A stretch of 26,597 bases of DNA from Deltaproteobacteria bacterium (GTDB taxonomy: Bacteria; Desulfobacterota; DSM-4660; Desulfatiglandales; Desulfatiglandaceae). The notes below the pieces were generated by a model. That model ran no database searches. It saw only the letters and a program-made list of their open reading frames with translations, and was not told the DNA's origin. Below, piece after piece: positions 16,019 through 23,250 of this stretch (position 1 is the stretch's first letter; every line of letters begins with the position of its first letter). The stretch is taken from contig DREN01000249.1 of assembly GCA_011051075.1 (NCBI GenBank), positions 1 through 26,597 on the forward strand. Direction: 5' to 3'. The translations under genes and the position numbers were made by a program.

Positions 16019-16082
16019 GAGGAATTCAGGGATTTAGGAATTGAGGAATTTAAAGATTTAGGGATTGATGGATATCGAGGAA
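16019..16082 (+). repeat. Degenerate 8-bp tandem repeat
   Basis: Read in octamers, the gap between thiolases 2 and 3 is GAGGAATT, CAGGGATT, TAGGAATT, GAGGAATT, TAAAGATT, TAGGGATT, then two decaying units. The consensus is about NAGGRATT. It begins 8 bases after the thiolase 2 stop and has a very purine-rich plus strand. The same octamers recur at 21367-21422. Confidence 0.75.
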
Positions 16083-16100
16083 TAGATTCAGGAGAAAAAT

Positions 16101-17387
16101 ATGGAAGATGTGGTGATTGTTTCCGGGATGAGGACGCCCGTAGGGGCCTTTGGTGGTACTCTCAAATCCACGCCCGTGGTTCAGTTAGGGGCGCTGGTGT
16201 TGAAAGAGACCTTGAAGAAAGCGAACTTAAGACCCGTTGCGATGGAGAGCCAGACCCGGTTCGAGCCCGATGCCCTCAAGGGACGGGGGATGATCGAACT
16301 GGAACAGGAGGCCTATGACTTTGACGATGGTCTTCAGCCCGTTGAGATCGATGAGGTCATCATGGGCAACGTGGTAGGCGCCGGTCAGGGCCAGAACGTG
16401 GCCAGACAGGCCATGATCAGGGCCGGGATACCCAAAGAGACAGGGGCGTTCACCGTGAACAAGGTGTGTGCTTCGGGCATGAAGTCCATTGCCCTTGCGG
16501 CCCAGTCCATTAGTTCTGGTGAGGCAGAGGTGATTCTGGCAGGGGGTATGGAGAACATGAGCCTGATTCCGTACAGCCTGCCTGCGGCCAGGTGGGGGGC
16601 CAGGATGAACAACGCTGATCTGGTGGATCTGATGGTCATGGATGGTCTGTTCGAGATCTTCTACGGTTACCACATGGGCCTGACAGCGGAAAATATCGCC
16701 GAGAAGTACGGTATCTCAAGGGAAGAGCAGGACGAGCTTGGGGCCCTCAGCCACCAGCGGGCGAGAAAGGCCATTTCCGAGGGCCTGTTCAGGGATGAGA
16801 TCGCCCCGGTGGTTATCCCCCAGAGGAAGGGAGACCCGGTGGTGTTTGACACGGACGAAAGGCCCATGGACACGAGCGTGGAAAAGATGGCGAAGCTGAG
16901 GCCTGCATTTAAAAAGGATGGAACTGTTACCGCTGGAAACGCCTCGGGGATCAACGATGCGGCCGCGGCCCTACTTCTCATGTCCCGTTCAAAGGCCGAC
17001 GATCTGGGCCTCAAGCCCCTGGCCAGGATCAGGGCCTCTTCCTTTGCAGGTACGGACCCGGCGTTTATGGGCCTTGGTCCCATCCCGGCAGTGAGAAAGA
17101 TACTGGAGAAGGAGAACCTTTCAATAGGGGACTTCGGGGTTGTTGAGCTGAACGAGGCATTCGCGGCCCAGGCCATTGCATGCGTCAGAGAGTTAGGATG
17201 CGATATGGAGAAGACCAATCCCCTTGGAAGCGGTATCTCCATCGGCCACCCCATAGGCTGTTCAGGGGCGCGCATCGTGTTGACCCTTATGGGAGAGATG
17301 CTGAGAAACCGGTCAAGCCTGGGGTTGGCCTCGCTCTGCATCGGTGGGGGCCAGGGTATGGCAATGGTCCTTGAGATTGACGGTTGA
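16101..17387 (+). CDS. Thiolase with an N-terminal-domain insertion (thiolase 3)
   Basis: A 428-residue thiolase, about 35 residues longer than thiolase 2. Catalytic residues: Cys123 (NKVCASGMKS), NEAFAAQ, His383 (SIGHPIGCSG), Cys413 (LCIGGG). The extra length is one block, about residues 44-79, inserted between the helix ending KKANL and the strand VDEVIMGNV-like segment. The block is charged and aromatic (RFEPDALKGRG, ELEQEAYDFDDG) and keeps the reading frame, with codon use like the rest. The reaction should be 3-ketoacyl-CoA thiolysis; the insertion lies near the dimer face and might affect partner binding or chain length. AGGAG precedes the ATG. It is followed by a repeat-bearing gap and then enoyl-CoA hydratase. 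Confidence 0.92.
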   Translation: MEDVVIVSGMRTPVGAFGGTLKSTPVVQLGALVLKETLKKANLRPVAMESQTRFEPDALKGRGMIELEQEAYDFDDGLQPVEIDEVIMGNVVGAGQGQNVARQAMIRAGIPKETGAFTVNKVCASGMKSIALAAQSISSGEAEVILAGGMENMSLIPYSLPAARWGARMNNADLVDLMVMDGLFEIFYGYHMGLTAENIAEKYGISREEQDELGALSHQRARKAISEGLFRDEIAPVVIPQRKGDPVVFDTDERPMDTSVEKMAKLRPAFKKDGTVTAGNASGINDAAAALLLMSRSKADDLGLKPLARIRASSFAGTDPAFMGLGPIPAVRKILEKENLSIGDFGVVELNEAFAAQAIACVRELGCDMEKTNPLGSGISIGHPIGCSGARIVLTLMGEMLRNRSSLGLASLCIGGGQGMAMVLEIDG

Positions 17388-17439
17388 TTCCTCTCCATTC
17401 TCCCCATGGGACCGCCTTTTAAGGATGTTTCCGCTGTGA

Positions 17440-17571
17440 TAATCGAAATCGGGATCGGGAAAGGACGAGCAGCACAAGAGACGATCGTCAACAATAAAAT
17501 AAATTGGCAAGAGGACAATATGGAGAAATCGATTTCGATAGCGATCCCGATTTCGATCCCGATAGCGATCT
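17440..17571. repeat. Mirrored hexamer repeat (NNATCG ... CGATNN)
   Basis: Three NNATCG hexamers (TAATCG, AAATCG, GGATCG; 17440-17457), a 72-base AT-rich middle, then seven CGATNN hexamers (CGATTT, CGATAG, CGATCC, CGATTT, CGATCC, CGATAG, CGATCT; 17530-17571). The two arrays are in opposite orientation and can pair. The middle includes the palindrome GACGATCGTC. It lies in the 294-base gap between thiolase 3 and enoyl-CoA hydratase, which otherwise shows no gene; a short AATCAACAATC motif near 17655 precedes the hydratase ribosome site. Confidence 0.75.
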
Positions 17572-17681
17572 TGGTAGTGTGAAACCGGATCCCAAACAAA
17601 CGGATTCAGCGGGCGGCTGATCCTTGACGGTTCAGTGGTAAATAAACACTGTCTAATCAACAATCCGAACGGGGGTAGATA

Positions 17682-18470
17682 ATGGCTTATAATAATATTA
17701 TCTTTGAAAAACAGGAAGAGATTGCAATCGTAAAATTCAACAGGCCCAAATCACTCAACGCCATCAACATGGACGTTGTCAAAGAGATAGAGCAGGCCCT
17801 GGACCAGGTGGAGAGCGACTCCGCTGTGCGGGTGCTGATCCTGACTGGCGAGGGGGACAAGGCATTTGTGGCCGGCGCTGACATCTCCCAGATGGTCAAT
17901 CTGAGCCCCCTTGAACTGAGGGAATTCTCCACGGCCCTCCACCGGTTGGGCTTCCGTATGGAGGACCTCCCCATCCCGATCATAGCCTGCGTCAACGGCT
18001 TTGCCCTTGGGGGTGGAACCGAGATCGCCATGGCCTCTGATTTCATCTACGCATCGGAAGATGCCAGATTCGGTCAGCCCGAGATAAACCTTGGGATTAT
18101 CCCGGGCTTCGGCGGGACCCAGCGCCTCCCCAGACTCGTGGGAAAGGGGGTGGCAAAGGAGCTCTGCATGACCGGTGCCATCATAAGCGCGCAGGAGGCA
18201 AAGGAGATAGGTCTGGTGAACAGGGTGTTTCCCGCTGACAAACTGTGGGAAGAGACCATGAAGACGGCAAAGGTGCTGGCGTCCAAGGGAAAGTTTTCCC
18301 TCATGGCGGTGAAGCGTTGTATTGATCGGGGTTATAACCTTGATCTGCGTGCAGCCTGCGCAGTGGAGGCAGATCAGTTTGCACTGTGTATGGCCAACCC
18401 GGACGGCAGAGAAGGTATGACCGCGTTCCTGGAAAAGAGAAAACCTGATTTCAAGGGGGAACTGAGCTGA
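17682..18470 (+). CDS. Enoyl-CoA hydratase (crotonase type)
   Basis: A 262-residue crotonase-fold enzyme that adds water to a trans-2-enoyl-CoA in beta-oxidation. The oxyanion-hole segment AFVAGADISQM (61-71) and the FALGGGTEIAMASD loop (108-120) are present. Both catalytic glutamates are kept: Glu114 (GGTEIAM) and Glu134 (GQPEINLGIIPGFGGTQRL). Length is typical of short-chain hydratases. A GGGGG ribosome site precedes the ATG. The stop is separated from the acyl-CoA dehydrogenase start by one base, so these two successive steps are translated together. The dehydrogenase product would be its substrate. Confidence 0.95.
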   Translation: MAYNNIIFEKQEEIAIVKFNRPKSLNAINMDVVKEIEQALDQVESDSAVRVLILTGEGDKAFVAGADISQMVNLSPLELREFSTALHRLGFRMEDLPIPIIACVNGFALGGGTEIAMASDFIYASEDARFGQPEINLGIIPGFGGTQRLPRLVGKGVAKELCMTGAIISAQEAKEIGLVNRVFPADKLWEETMKTAKVLASKGKFSLMAVKRCIDRGYNLDLRAACAVEADQFALCMANPDGREGMTAFLEKRKPDFKGELS

Positions 18471-18471
18471 A

Positions 18472-19617
18472 ATGGACTTTGCTTTAACCGAAGAACAGCA
18501 GATGGTGAGAGAGATGGCGGCCCGGTTTTCCGAGGCCGAGATCAAGCCGAAGGCCGCTGAGCTGGATGAAAAACATGAACATCCCGCAGAGATCATCAGG
18601 CAGTTGGGCGAGTTGAAGATGATGGGGATAGCCGTGCCCGAGGAATACGGAGGCGGGGGCATGGACTACGTGAGCTATGTCCTTGCACTGATCGAGGTCT
18701 CCAAGGGATGCGCATCAACGGGGGTCATCATGTCGGTGAACAACTCCCTCTACTGTTTCCCGGTCCAGGCCTATGGTACGGATGAGCAGAAGAAGAAGTA
18801 CCTCTACCCGTGCGCGGCCGGTGAAAAGATCGGCTGCTACGGCCTCACCGAGGCCGGCGCCGGTTCAGACCCTGCGGGGATGCGAACCACTGCCGTCAAA
18901 GACGGGGATGGATGGGTTATAAACGGTGAGAAGAAGTTCATCACCAACGGCAATGTCTCTTCCTACGCCGTGATCGCGGCCGTTACTGAAAAGGGCAAGG
19001 GGTACAGGGGTATCAGTTCATTTGTGGTGGACCTGGAAAACACCCCCGGCTTCAAGGTGGGTCGCGTTGAGGATAAGTTGGGTATCCTCGCGTCCGGCAC
19101 AGCCGAACTGATCTTTGAAGATGCCCGGGTGCCCGCTGACGCCCTCCTTGGGAAGGAGGGTGAGGGCTTCAGGCAGATGCTCACCACCCTGGACGGGGGC
19201 CGGATCGGCATCGCGTCTCAGGCCATCGGCATCGGCAGGGCCGTGCTGGAGGAGGCGGTGGAATACGCCAAGACAAGGGAACAGTTCGGCAAGACCATAT
19301 CCTCGTTTCAGGCGATCCAGTGGAAGCTGGCCGATATGGCCACGGAGCTGGATGCCGCCGAACTCCTCACCCTCAGGGCCGCGTGGCTTGAAGACAACAA
19401 GAAGCCCTATGAAAAGGCGGCTGCCATGGCCAAGATGTATGCGTCTGACGCGGCCATGAGGGCCTCCATAGAGGGGATCCAGGTATTAGGGGGATACGGC
19501 TACTGCAAGGAATACCCCATGGAGCGTCATATGAGAGACGCCAAGATATGCCAGATATACGAGGGCACCAACGAGATCATGCGTCTGGTAATAGCAAGGA
19601 ACCTGCTTAGGGGTTGA
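18472..19617 (+). CDS. Acyl-CoA dehydrogenase, short-chain type
   Basis: A 381-residue FAD enzyme that introduces the 2,3 double bond into an acyl-CoA and passes electrons to electron-transfer flavoprotein. Seen in order: the N-terminal helical domain with AVPEEYGGGGMDY, CYGLTEAGAGSDPAGMRTTA (FAD and substrate contacts), the beta domain with WVINGEKKFITNG, REQFGKTISSFQAIQWKLADMA (split here), and the C-terminal GGYGYCKEYPMERHMRDAK followed by ICQIYEGTNEI, in which Glu364 is placed as the catalytic base of butyryl- and medium-chain enzymes. Glu at this site rather than in helix G argues against isovaleryl-CoA dehydrogenase. No etfAB genes are in the window. It follows the hydratase by one base; the mutase gene starts 60 bases later. 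Confidence 0.95.
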   Translation: MDFALTEEQQMVREMAARFSEAEIKPKAAELDEKHEHPAEIIRQLGELKMMGIAVPEEYGGGGMDYVSYVLALIEVSKGCASTGVIMSVNNSLYCFPVQAYGTDEQKKKYLYPCAAGEKIGCYGLTEAGAGSDPAGMRTTAVKDGDGWVINGEKKFITNGNVSSYAVIAAVTEKGKGYRGISSFVVDLENTPGFKVGRVEDKLGILASGTAELIFEDARVPADALLGKEGEGFRQMLTTLDGGRIGIASQAIGIGRAVLEEAVEYAKTREQFGKTISSFQAIQWKLADMATELDAAELLTLRAAWLEDNKKPYEKAAAMAKMYASDAAMRASIEGIQVLGGYGYCKEYPMERHMRDAKICQIYEGTNEIMRLVIARNLLRG

Positions 19618-19677
19618 TGATCCAACGGATTAATGCACGACCAGCAACCGCCAATCAACAATCGAAAGGGGGCATCC

Positions 19678-21363
19678 ATGGCCTTGACCTTCAATCCTAA
19701 GATTTTTGATGATATTGAGAAGGGAAAGAAGAAGTGGCAGAAAGAACTGGAAAAGGTGTTTGCGGCCAGGCCCGAGCGCCTGCGAAGGTTTGCCACTGTC
19801 TCTGACCGGGAGATTAAGAGGATCTATACCCCTGCCCATCTGAAGGATCAGGACTTTATGGAGAGTCTGGGCTTTCCAGGCGACTATCCCTTCACAAGGG
19901 GTGTTCAACCCTCTATGTACAGAGGCCGTTTATGGACCATGAGGATGTTTGCAGGCCTGGGCACGGCCAGCGATACCAACGAGCGTTTTCATCTCCTGGT
20001 AAACCAGGGCCAGACAGGACTATCCACCGCCTTTGACATGCCTACCCTCATGGGCTATGACACCGACTCTCCCAAGGCAAGGGGCGAGTGCGGCAAGTGC
20101 GGGGTGGCCATAGATACCCTCAAGGATATGGAAGACCTGTTCGCAGGTCTCCCCATCGACAGGATCACCACATCCATGACCATCAACCCGCCGGCCTCGG
20201 TGATCTGGGCCATGTATATCGCCATGGCTGAAAAGAGGGGAATCCACAGGAAGGTGTTAGGGGGTACCATACAGAACGATATGCTCAAGGAGTTTATCGC
20301 TCAGAAGACCTTCATGTGCCCTCCCATACCCTCTGTCAGGATTATCGTGGACACGGTGGAGTTCGGAACAAGGGAGGTCCCCAGGTGGAATACCATAAGC
20401 ATAAGCGGTTATCATATACGGGAGGCCGGTTCCACGTCCGTGCAGGAACTCGCCTTTACCCTGGCAGACGGTATCGCCTATACGGAGAAGGCCATTGAGC
20501 GGGGTCTTGATGTGGATGACTTTGCGCCCAGGTTTTCCTTCTTTTTCAACTCTCACCTGGACTTCTTTGAGGAGGTGGCCAAGTTCAGGGCCGCCAGGAG
20601 GATGTGGGCCAGGATCATGAAGGAGCGGTTCAAGGCAAAGGACCCGAGATCGTGGTGGCTCAGGTTTCATACCCAGACCGCCGGGTGTTCCCTCACGGCC
20701 CAGCAGCCCTATAACAACGTGGTGAGGACGGCCCTCCAGGCATTGGCCGCGGTCATGGGGGGGACCCAGTCTCTTCACACCAACTCCCTTGACGAGGTCC
20801 TGGCAATACCCACAGAGGAGGCCGCCACCATCGCCCTGAGGACACAGCAGATTATCGCCGAGGAATCGGGGGTCACCAACACCATTGATCCCCTTGGAGG
20901 GTCGTACTTTGTGGAGGCCCTCACAGACAGGATGGAAGAGGAGGCCTTTGAGATAATACAGAAGATCGATGATATGGGGGGTATGCTGTCTGCCATAGAG
21001 AAGAATTATCCCCAGCAGGAGATAGCGGATTCCGCCTATCACTACCAGAGACAGATCGATGAGAACCAGAGGACAGTGGTCGGGGTGAACAAGTACGTGG
21101 TGGATGAGGAGATCCCGGTGGAGGTCCTTGAGATTGACGAAGAACTTGAAAGGCTCCAGATAGAAAAGACCAACAGGGTCAAGACGGAACGTGACAACAG
21201 CCGGGTCGAAGAGTGCCTGGAGAGGGTAGGGGAGTGCTGTTCAGGAGACGAGAATGTAATGCAGTCCCTGATAGACGCGGTCAAGGCCGATGCCACCCTC
21301 CAGGAGGTGTGTGACGTGTTCAGGAAGGTGTACGGCGAGTACAGGGATCCTGGGATATATTAG
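19678..21363 (+). CDS. Methylmalonyl-CoA mutase-type acyl-CoA mutase, large (catalytic) subunit
   Basis: A 561-residue TIM-barrel subunit without its own B12 domain. It moves the carbonyl-CoA group between carbons by a radical route, classically succinyl-CoA and methylmalonyl-CoA. Key residues read as methylmalonyl- rather than isobutyryl-type: Tyr81 in PSMYRGR (Phe in isobutyryl-CoA mutase), Gln199 in GTIQNDMLKEF, Arg221 in PSVRIIVDT (Gln in isobutyryl-CoA mutase), His246 in SGYHIREAG. The start at 19678 is preceded by GAAAGGGGG; an in-frame ATG at 19633 lacks a good site and runs through a short repeat. The small subunit follows after 216 bases that hold an octamer repeat and a palindromic element, an unusually large gap for partner subunits. 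Alkylmalonyl-type substrates are possible. Confidence 0.95.
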   Translation: MALTFNPKIFDDIEKGKKKWQKELEKVFAARPERLRRFATVSDREIKRIYTPAHLKDQDFMESLGFPGDYPFTRGVQPSMYRGRLWTMRMFAGLGTASDTNERFHLLVNQGQTGLSTAFDMPTLMGYDTDSPKARGECGKCGVAIDTLKDMEDLFAGLPIDRITTSMTINPPASVIWAMYIAMAEKRGIHRKVLGGTIQNDMLKEFIAQKTFMCPPIPSVRIIVDTVEFGTREVPRWNTISISGYHIREAGSTSVQELAFTLADGIAYTEKAIERGLDVDDFAPRFSFFFNSHLDFFEEVAKFRAARRMWARIMKERFKAKDPRSWWLRFHTQTAGCSLTAQQPYNNVVRTALQALAAVMGGTQSLHTNSLDEVLAIPTEEAATIALRTQQIIAEESGVTNTIDPLGGSYFVEALTDRMEEEAFEIIQKIDDMGGMLSAIEKNYPQQEIADSAYHYQRQIDENQRTVVGVNKYVVDEEIPVEVLEIDEELERLQIEKTNRVKTERDNSRVEECLERVGECCSGDENVMQSLIDAVKADATLQEVCDVFRKVYGEYRDPGIY

Positions 21364-21366
21364 AGG

Positions 21367-21422
21367 GAGGAATTTGGGGATTTAGGAATTGAGGGATTTA
21401 GAGATTCAGGGGTTGATTCCTC
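21367..21422 (+). repeat. Degenerate 8-bp tandem repeat, second locus
   Basis: GAGGAATT, TGGGGATT, TAGGAATT, GAGGGATT, TAGAGATT, CAGGGGTT, GATTCCTC, starting 4 bases after the mutase large-subunit stop. Same unit and same position relative to a stop codon as at 16019-16082. The last unit's AATCC/CCTC can pair back with the first. Confidence 0.75.
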
Positions 21423-21425
21423 AAA

Positions 21426-21551
21426 TATAGAGTTTCAGATAATGATTTTGGCAAGGCCAGAGGGAGGAATCGGAGTAAGTCGTACCCCGTAGTACGTCGT
21501 CGACGATTTCGACCGATAACGCAGTCCAAAATCTTTATCTGGAAGTCTATA
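21426..21551 (-). repeat. Correia-like palindromic repeat element, copy B
   Basis: Inverted copy of the element at 9685-9809, 126 bp against 125, differing by a few substitutions and one base in the GTACTA-GGG-TAC centre. Ends are TATAGAGTTT and its partner AAGTCTATA. It fills the gap between the mutase large and small subunit genes, ending 28 bases before the small-subunit ATG, so it would be in the same transcript as both. Confidence 0.88.
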
Positions 21552-21579
21552 GCAGTTGCCTGATTCCGGAGAGGTGTAT

Positions 21580-21993
21580 ATGATGAGACAGAAGAGAAGA
21601 GTGAGAGTTATGGTTGCAAAACCCGGTCTTGACGGCCATGACCGCGGGGCAAGGATAATTGCAAGGGCGTACCGTGACGCAGGTTTCGAGGTGGTCTATA
21701 CCGGGCTTCATCAGACACCCGAGGAGATCGTGGAGGCGGCCATACAGGAAGACGTGGACATGATAGGGCTTTCCAGCCTGGCGGGGGCACATAAATACCT
21801 TTTTCCTGCCGTGGTTGAATTCCTGAAGGAGAGGGGTGCGGATGATATCGTTGTCTGCGGGGGAGGTATCATACCTGATGACGATATCGATAAACTGAAA
21901 GAGGCCGGTGTCAAAGAGGTGTTTACGCCGGGGACCCCCCTTGAGGAGATCGTCAACTGGGTGGAGAACAACGTGAAGCCGAGGCAGGATTAA
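21580..21993 (+). CDS. Acyl-CoA mutase small subunit, cobalamin-binding
   Basis: A 137-residue B12-binding Rossmann-like domain that carries adenosylcobalamin for the mutase large subunit. The base-off motif DxHxxG is seen as Asp18-Gly-His20-Asp-Arg-Gly23 (KPGLDGHDRG), with His20 as the lower ligand of cobalt; GLSSLAGAH (the SxL motif) and CGGGIIPDDD (the GG motif) complete the site. Length matches free-standing small subunits. GGAGAGG precedes two consecutive ATGs (21580 and 21583); an upstream in-frame TTG (21556) lacks such a site. It is followed after 5 bases by meaB, a gene pair seen in many bacteria. Confidence 0.94.
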   Translation: MMRQKRRVRVMVAKPGLDGHDRGARIIARAYRDAGFEVVYTGLHQTPEEIVEAAIQEDVDMIGLSSLAGAHKYLFPAVVEFLKERGADDIVVCGGGIIPDDDIDKLKEAGVKEVFTPGTPLEEIVNWVENNVKPRQD

Positions 21994-21998
21994 CAGAT

Positions 21999-22964
21999 AT
22001 GAGCCATATTGTTGAAAAAGTTGTTGCCGGAGACGTAAGGACCGTGGCCCGTCTTATACGCGATATTGACGACGGCATGCCCGAGGTACGGGAAGTGCTC
22101 AAGGGCCTCTACCCCCATACGGGCAGGGCCTATGTGATCGGTATCACAGGCGCCCCCGGGGTGGGTAAGAGCACCCTGGTGGATCAGATGGTCGCACACC
22201 TGAGAAAGCGCGACAAGACCGTCGGTGTGCTTGCGGTGGATCCGACCAGCCCCTTCAGCGGGGGCGCCATATTGGGGGACCGTGTGAGGATGCAGCGGCA
22301 CAGCATGGATCAGGGGGTCTTTATCCGGTCTCTGGCTACCAGGGGCCATTTCGGGGGCCTGACCCAGTCCACCCGGAGCGCTATTGACGTCCTTGATGCC
22401 ATGGGCAAGGACTTTATCCTGGTGGAGACCGTTGGGGTGGGCCAGGACGAGGTGGATGTTGTAAGGAGTGCCCATACCACGGTAATCGTGGTAATCCCCG
22501 GCATGGGTGATGATATCCAGGCGATCAAGGCAGGGATCCTCGAGGTGGGTGATATCTTTCTCATTAACAAGGCCGATCGTGAGGGTGCTGACAAGACCCT
22601 GAGTGATCTGAGGCTCATGATCGATATGGATCAGAAGAAGTACGATCGGGGCTCATGGAAGCCTCCCATACTCAAGGTCCAGGCCGTCTTTGACAAGGGT
22701 ATAACCGAATTCCTGGAAGAGATTGACAGACACGCCGAATACCTTGCCACGACCGCTGGGGGCCTTCAAACCAGGGGGACCAGGGACAAGGTCAGCCAGG
22801 AGTTGGGCGAAATGATAAAGGCGCGCCTTATTGAAGAGGTAATCGATCGTTTAACCGAATCGGGCGACTTTGACAGGGCCGTGGAGTCGATTGTGAAAGG
22901 TAAGACCGACCCATATACGGCCTGTGAGAACCTGGTGTTTCCCATTCTGTCTTCATCCCCATGA
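21999..22964 (+). CDS. meaB: Mutase-associated GTPase chaperone MeaB/ArgK
   Basis: A 321-residue G3E-family GTPase that gates cobalamin loading into acyl-CoA mutases and guards the radical enzyme against inactivation. Motifs: Walker A GAPGVGKST (51-59), AVDPTSPFSGGAILGDRVRM (79-98, switch region), ETVGVGQDEV (143-152, the G3-like box), INKAD (189-193, guanine recognition). The C-terminal helix used for dimer formation (about 270-315) is present. The old name ArgK reflects an obsolete transport-kinase assignment. It lies 5 bases after the cobalamin-binding subunit, which fits its role. Confidence 0.95.
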   Translation: MSHIVEKVVAGDVRTVARLIRDIDDGMPEVREVLKGLYPHTGRAYVIGITGAPGVGKSTLVDQMVAHLRKRDKTVGVLAVDPTSPFSGGAILGDRVRMQRHSMDQGVFIRSLATRGHFGGLTQSTRSAIDVLDAMGKDFILVETVGVGQDEVDVVRSAHTTVIVVIPGMGDDIQAIKAGILEVGDIFLINKADREGADKTLSDLRLMIDMDQKKYDRGSWKPPILKVQAVFDKGITEFLEEIDRHAEYLATTAGGLQTRGTRDKVSQELGEMIKARLIEEVIDRLTESGDFDRAVESIVKGKTDPYTACENLVFPILSSSP

Positions 22965-22986
22965 CCGGTGAAACAGGACTTTCCTG

Positions 22987-23217
22987 ATGTACGCTGTCTT
23001 CTGGTGGCTACGCCAGATCGGCCTTATCCTTGCGGCATGTTTTTTCCTGGCCTTCGGCGTACATATCCTGATCGCCTCCTACAGACTGAAGGATCCCTAC
23101 TCCTTTATCATGGCCTTTTTTGCCTCCAATCTGATCATCCTCATAAGCGCTACCCTTATCCTGGGTTTTGTGATCCGCATGATAAGGGTGCGGAGGGCTA
23201 CAAGGGATGATACCTGA
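22987..23217 (+). CDS. Small two-helix membrane protein, unknown
   Basis: A 76-residue protein made of two hydrophobic helices (about residues 5-30 and 40-65) joined by RLKDPYSF, with a basic C-terminal tail RMIRVRRATRDDT. An ACAGGA site lies upstream of the ATG and the gap from meaB is only 22 bases, so it is probably the next gene of the mutase operon. I do not recognise a family. Helix rich in Phe/Ile/Leu, no cysteine pair. Its conservation beside meaB elsewhere would be the test of a link to acyl-CoA metabolism. Confidence 0.6.
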   Translation: MYAVFWWLRQIGLILAACFFLAFGVHILIASYRLKDPYSFIMAFFASNLIILISATLILGFVIRMIRVRRATRDDT

Positions 23218-23250
23218 TGAGCCCGGCAGAAAAGGAGACCCCTCTGAACC

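Noticed and set aside
16667..17599. A 310-codon minus-strand frame opposite thiolase 3
   Set aside because: Antisense shadow; its N-terminal part is only the translated CGATNN hexamer repeat (repeating Ile/Glu/Ile/Gly-type residues).
17751..18662. A 303-codon minus-strand frame opposite the hydratase and dehydrogenase
   Set aside because: Covers parts of two well-supported genes on the other strand and has no recognisable domain.
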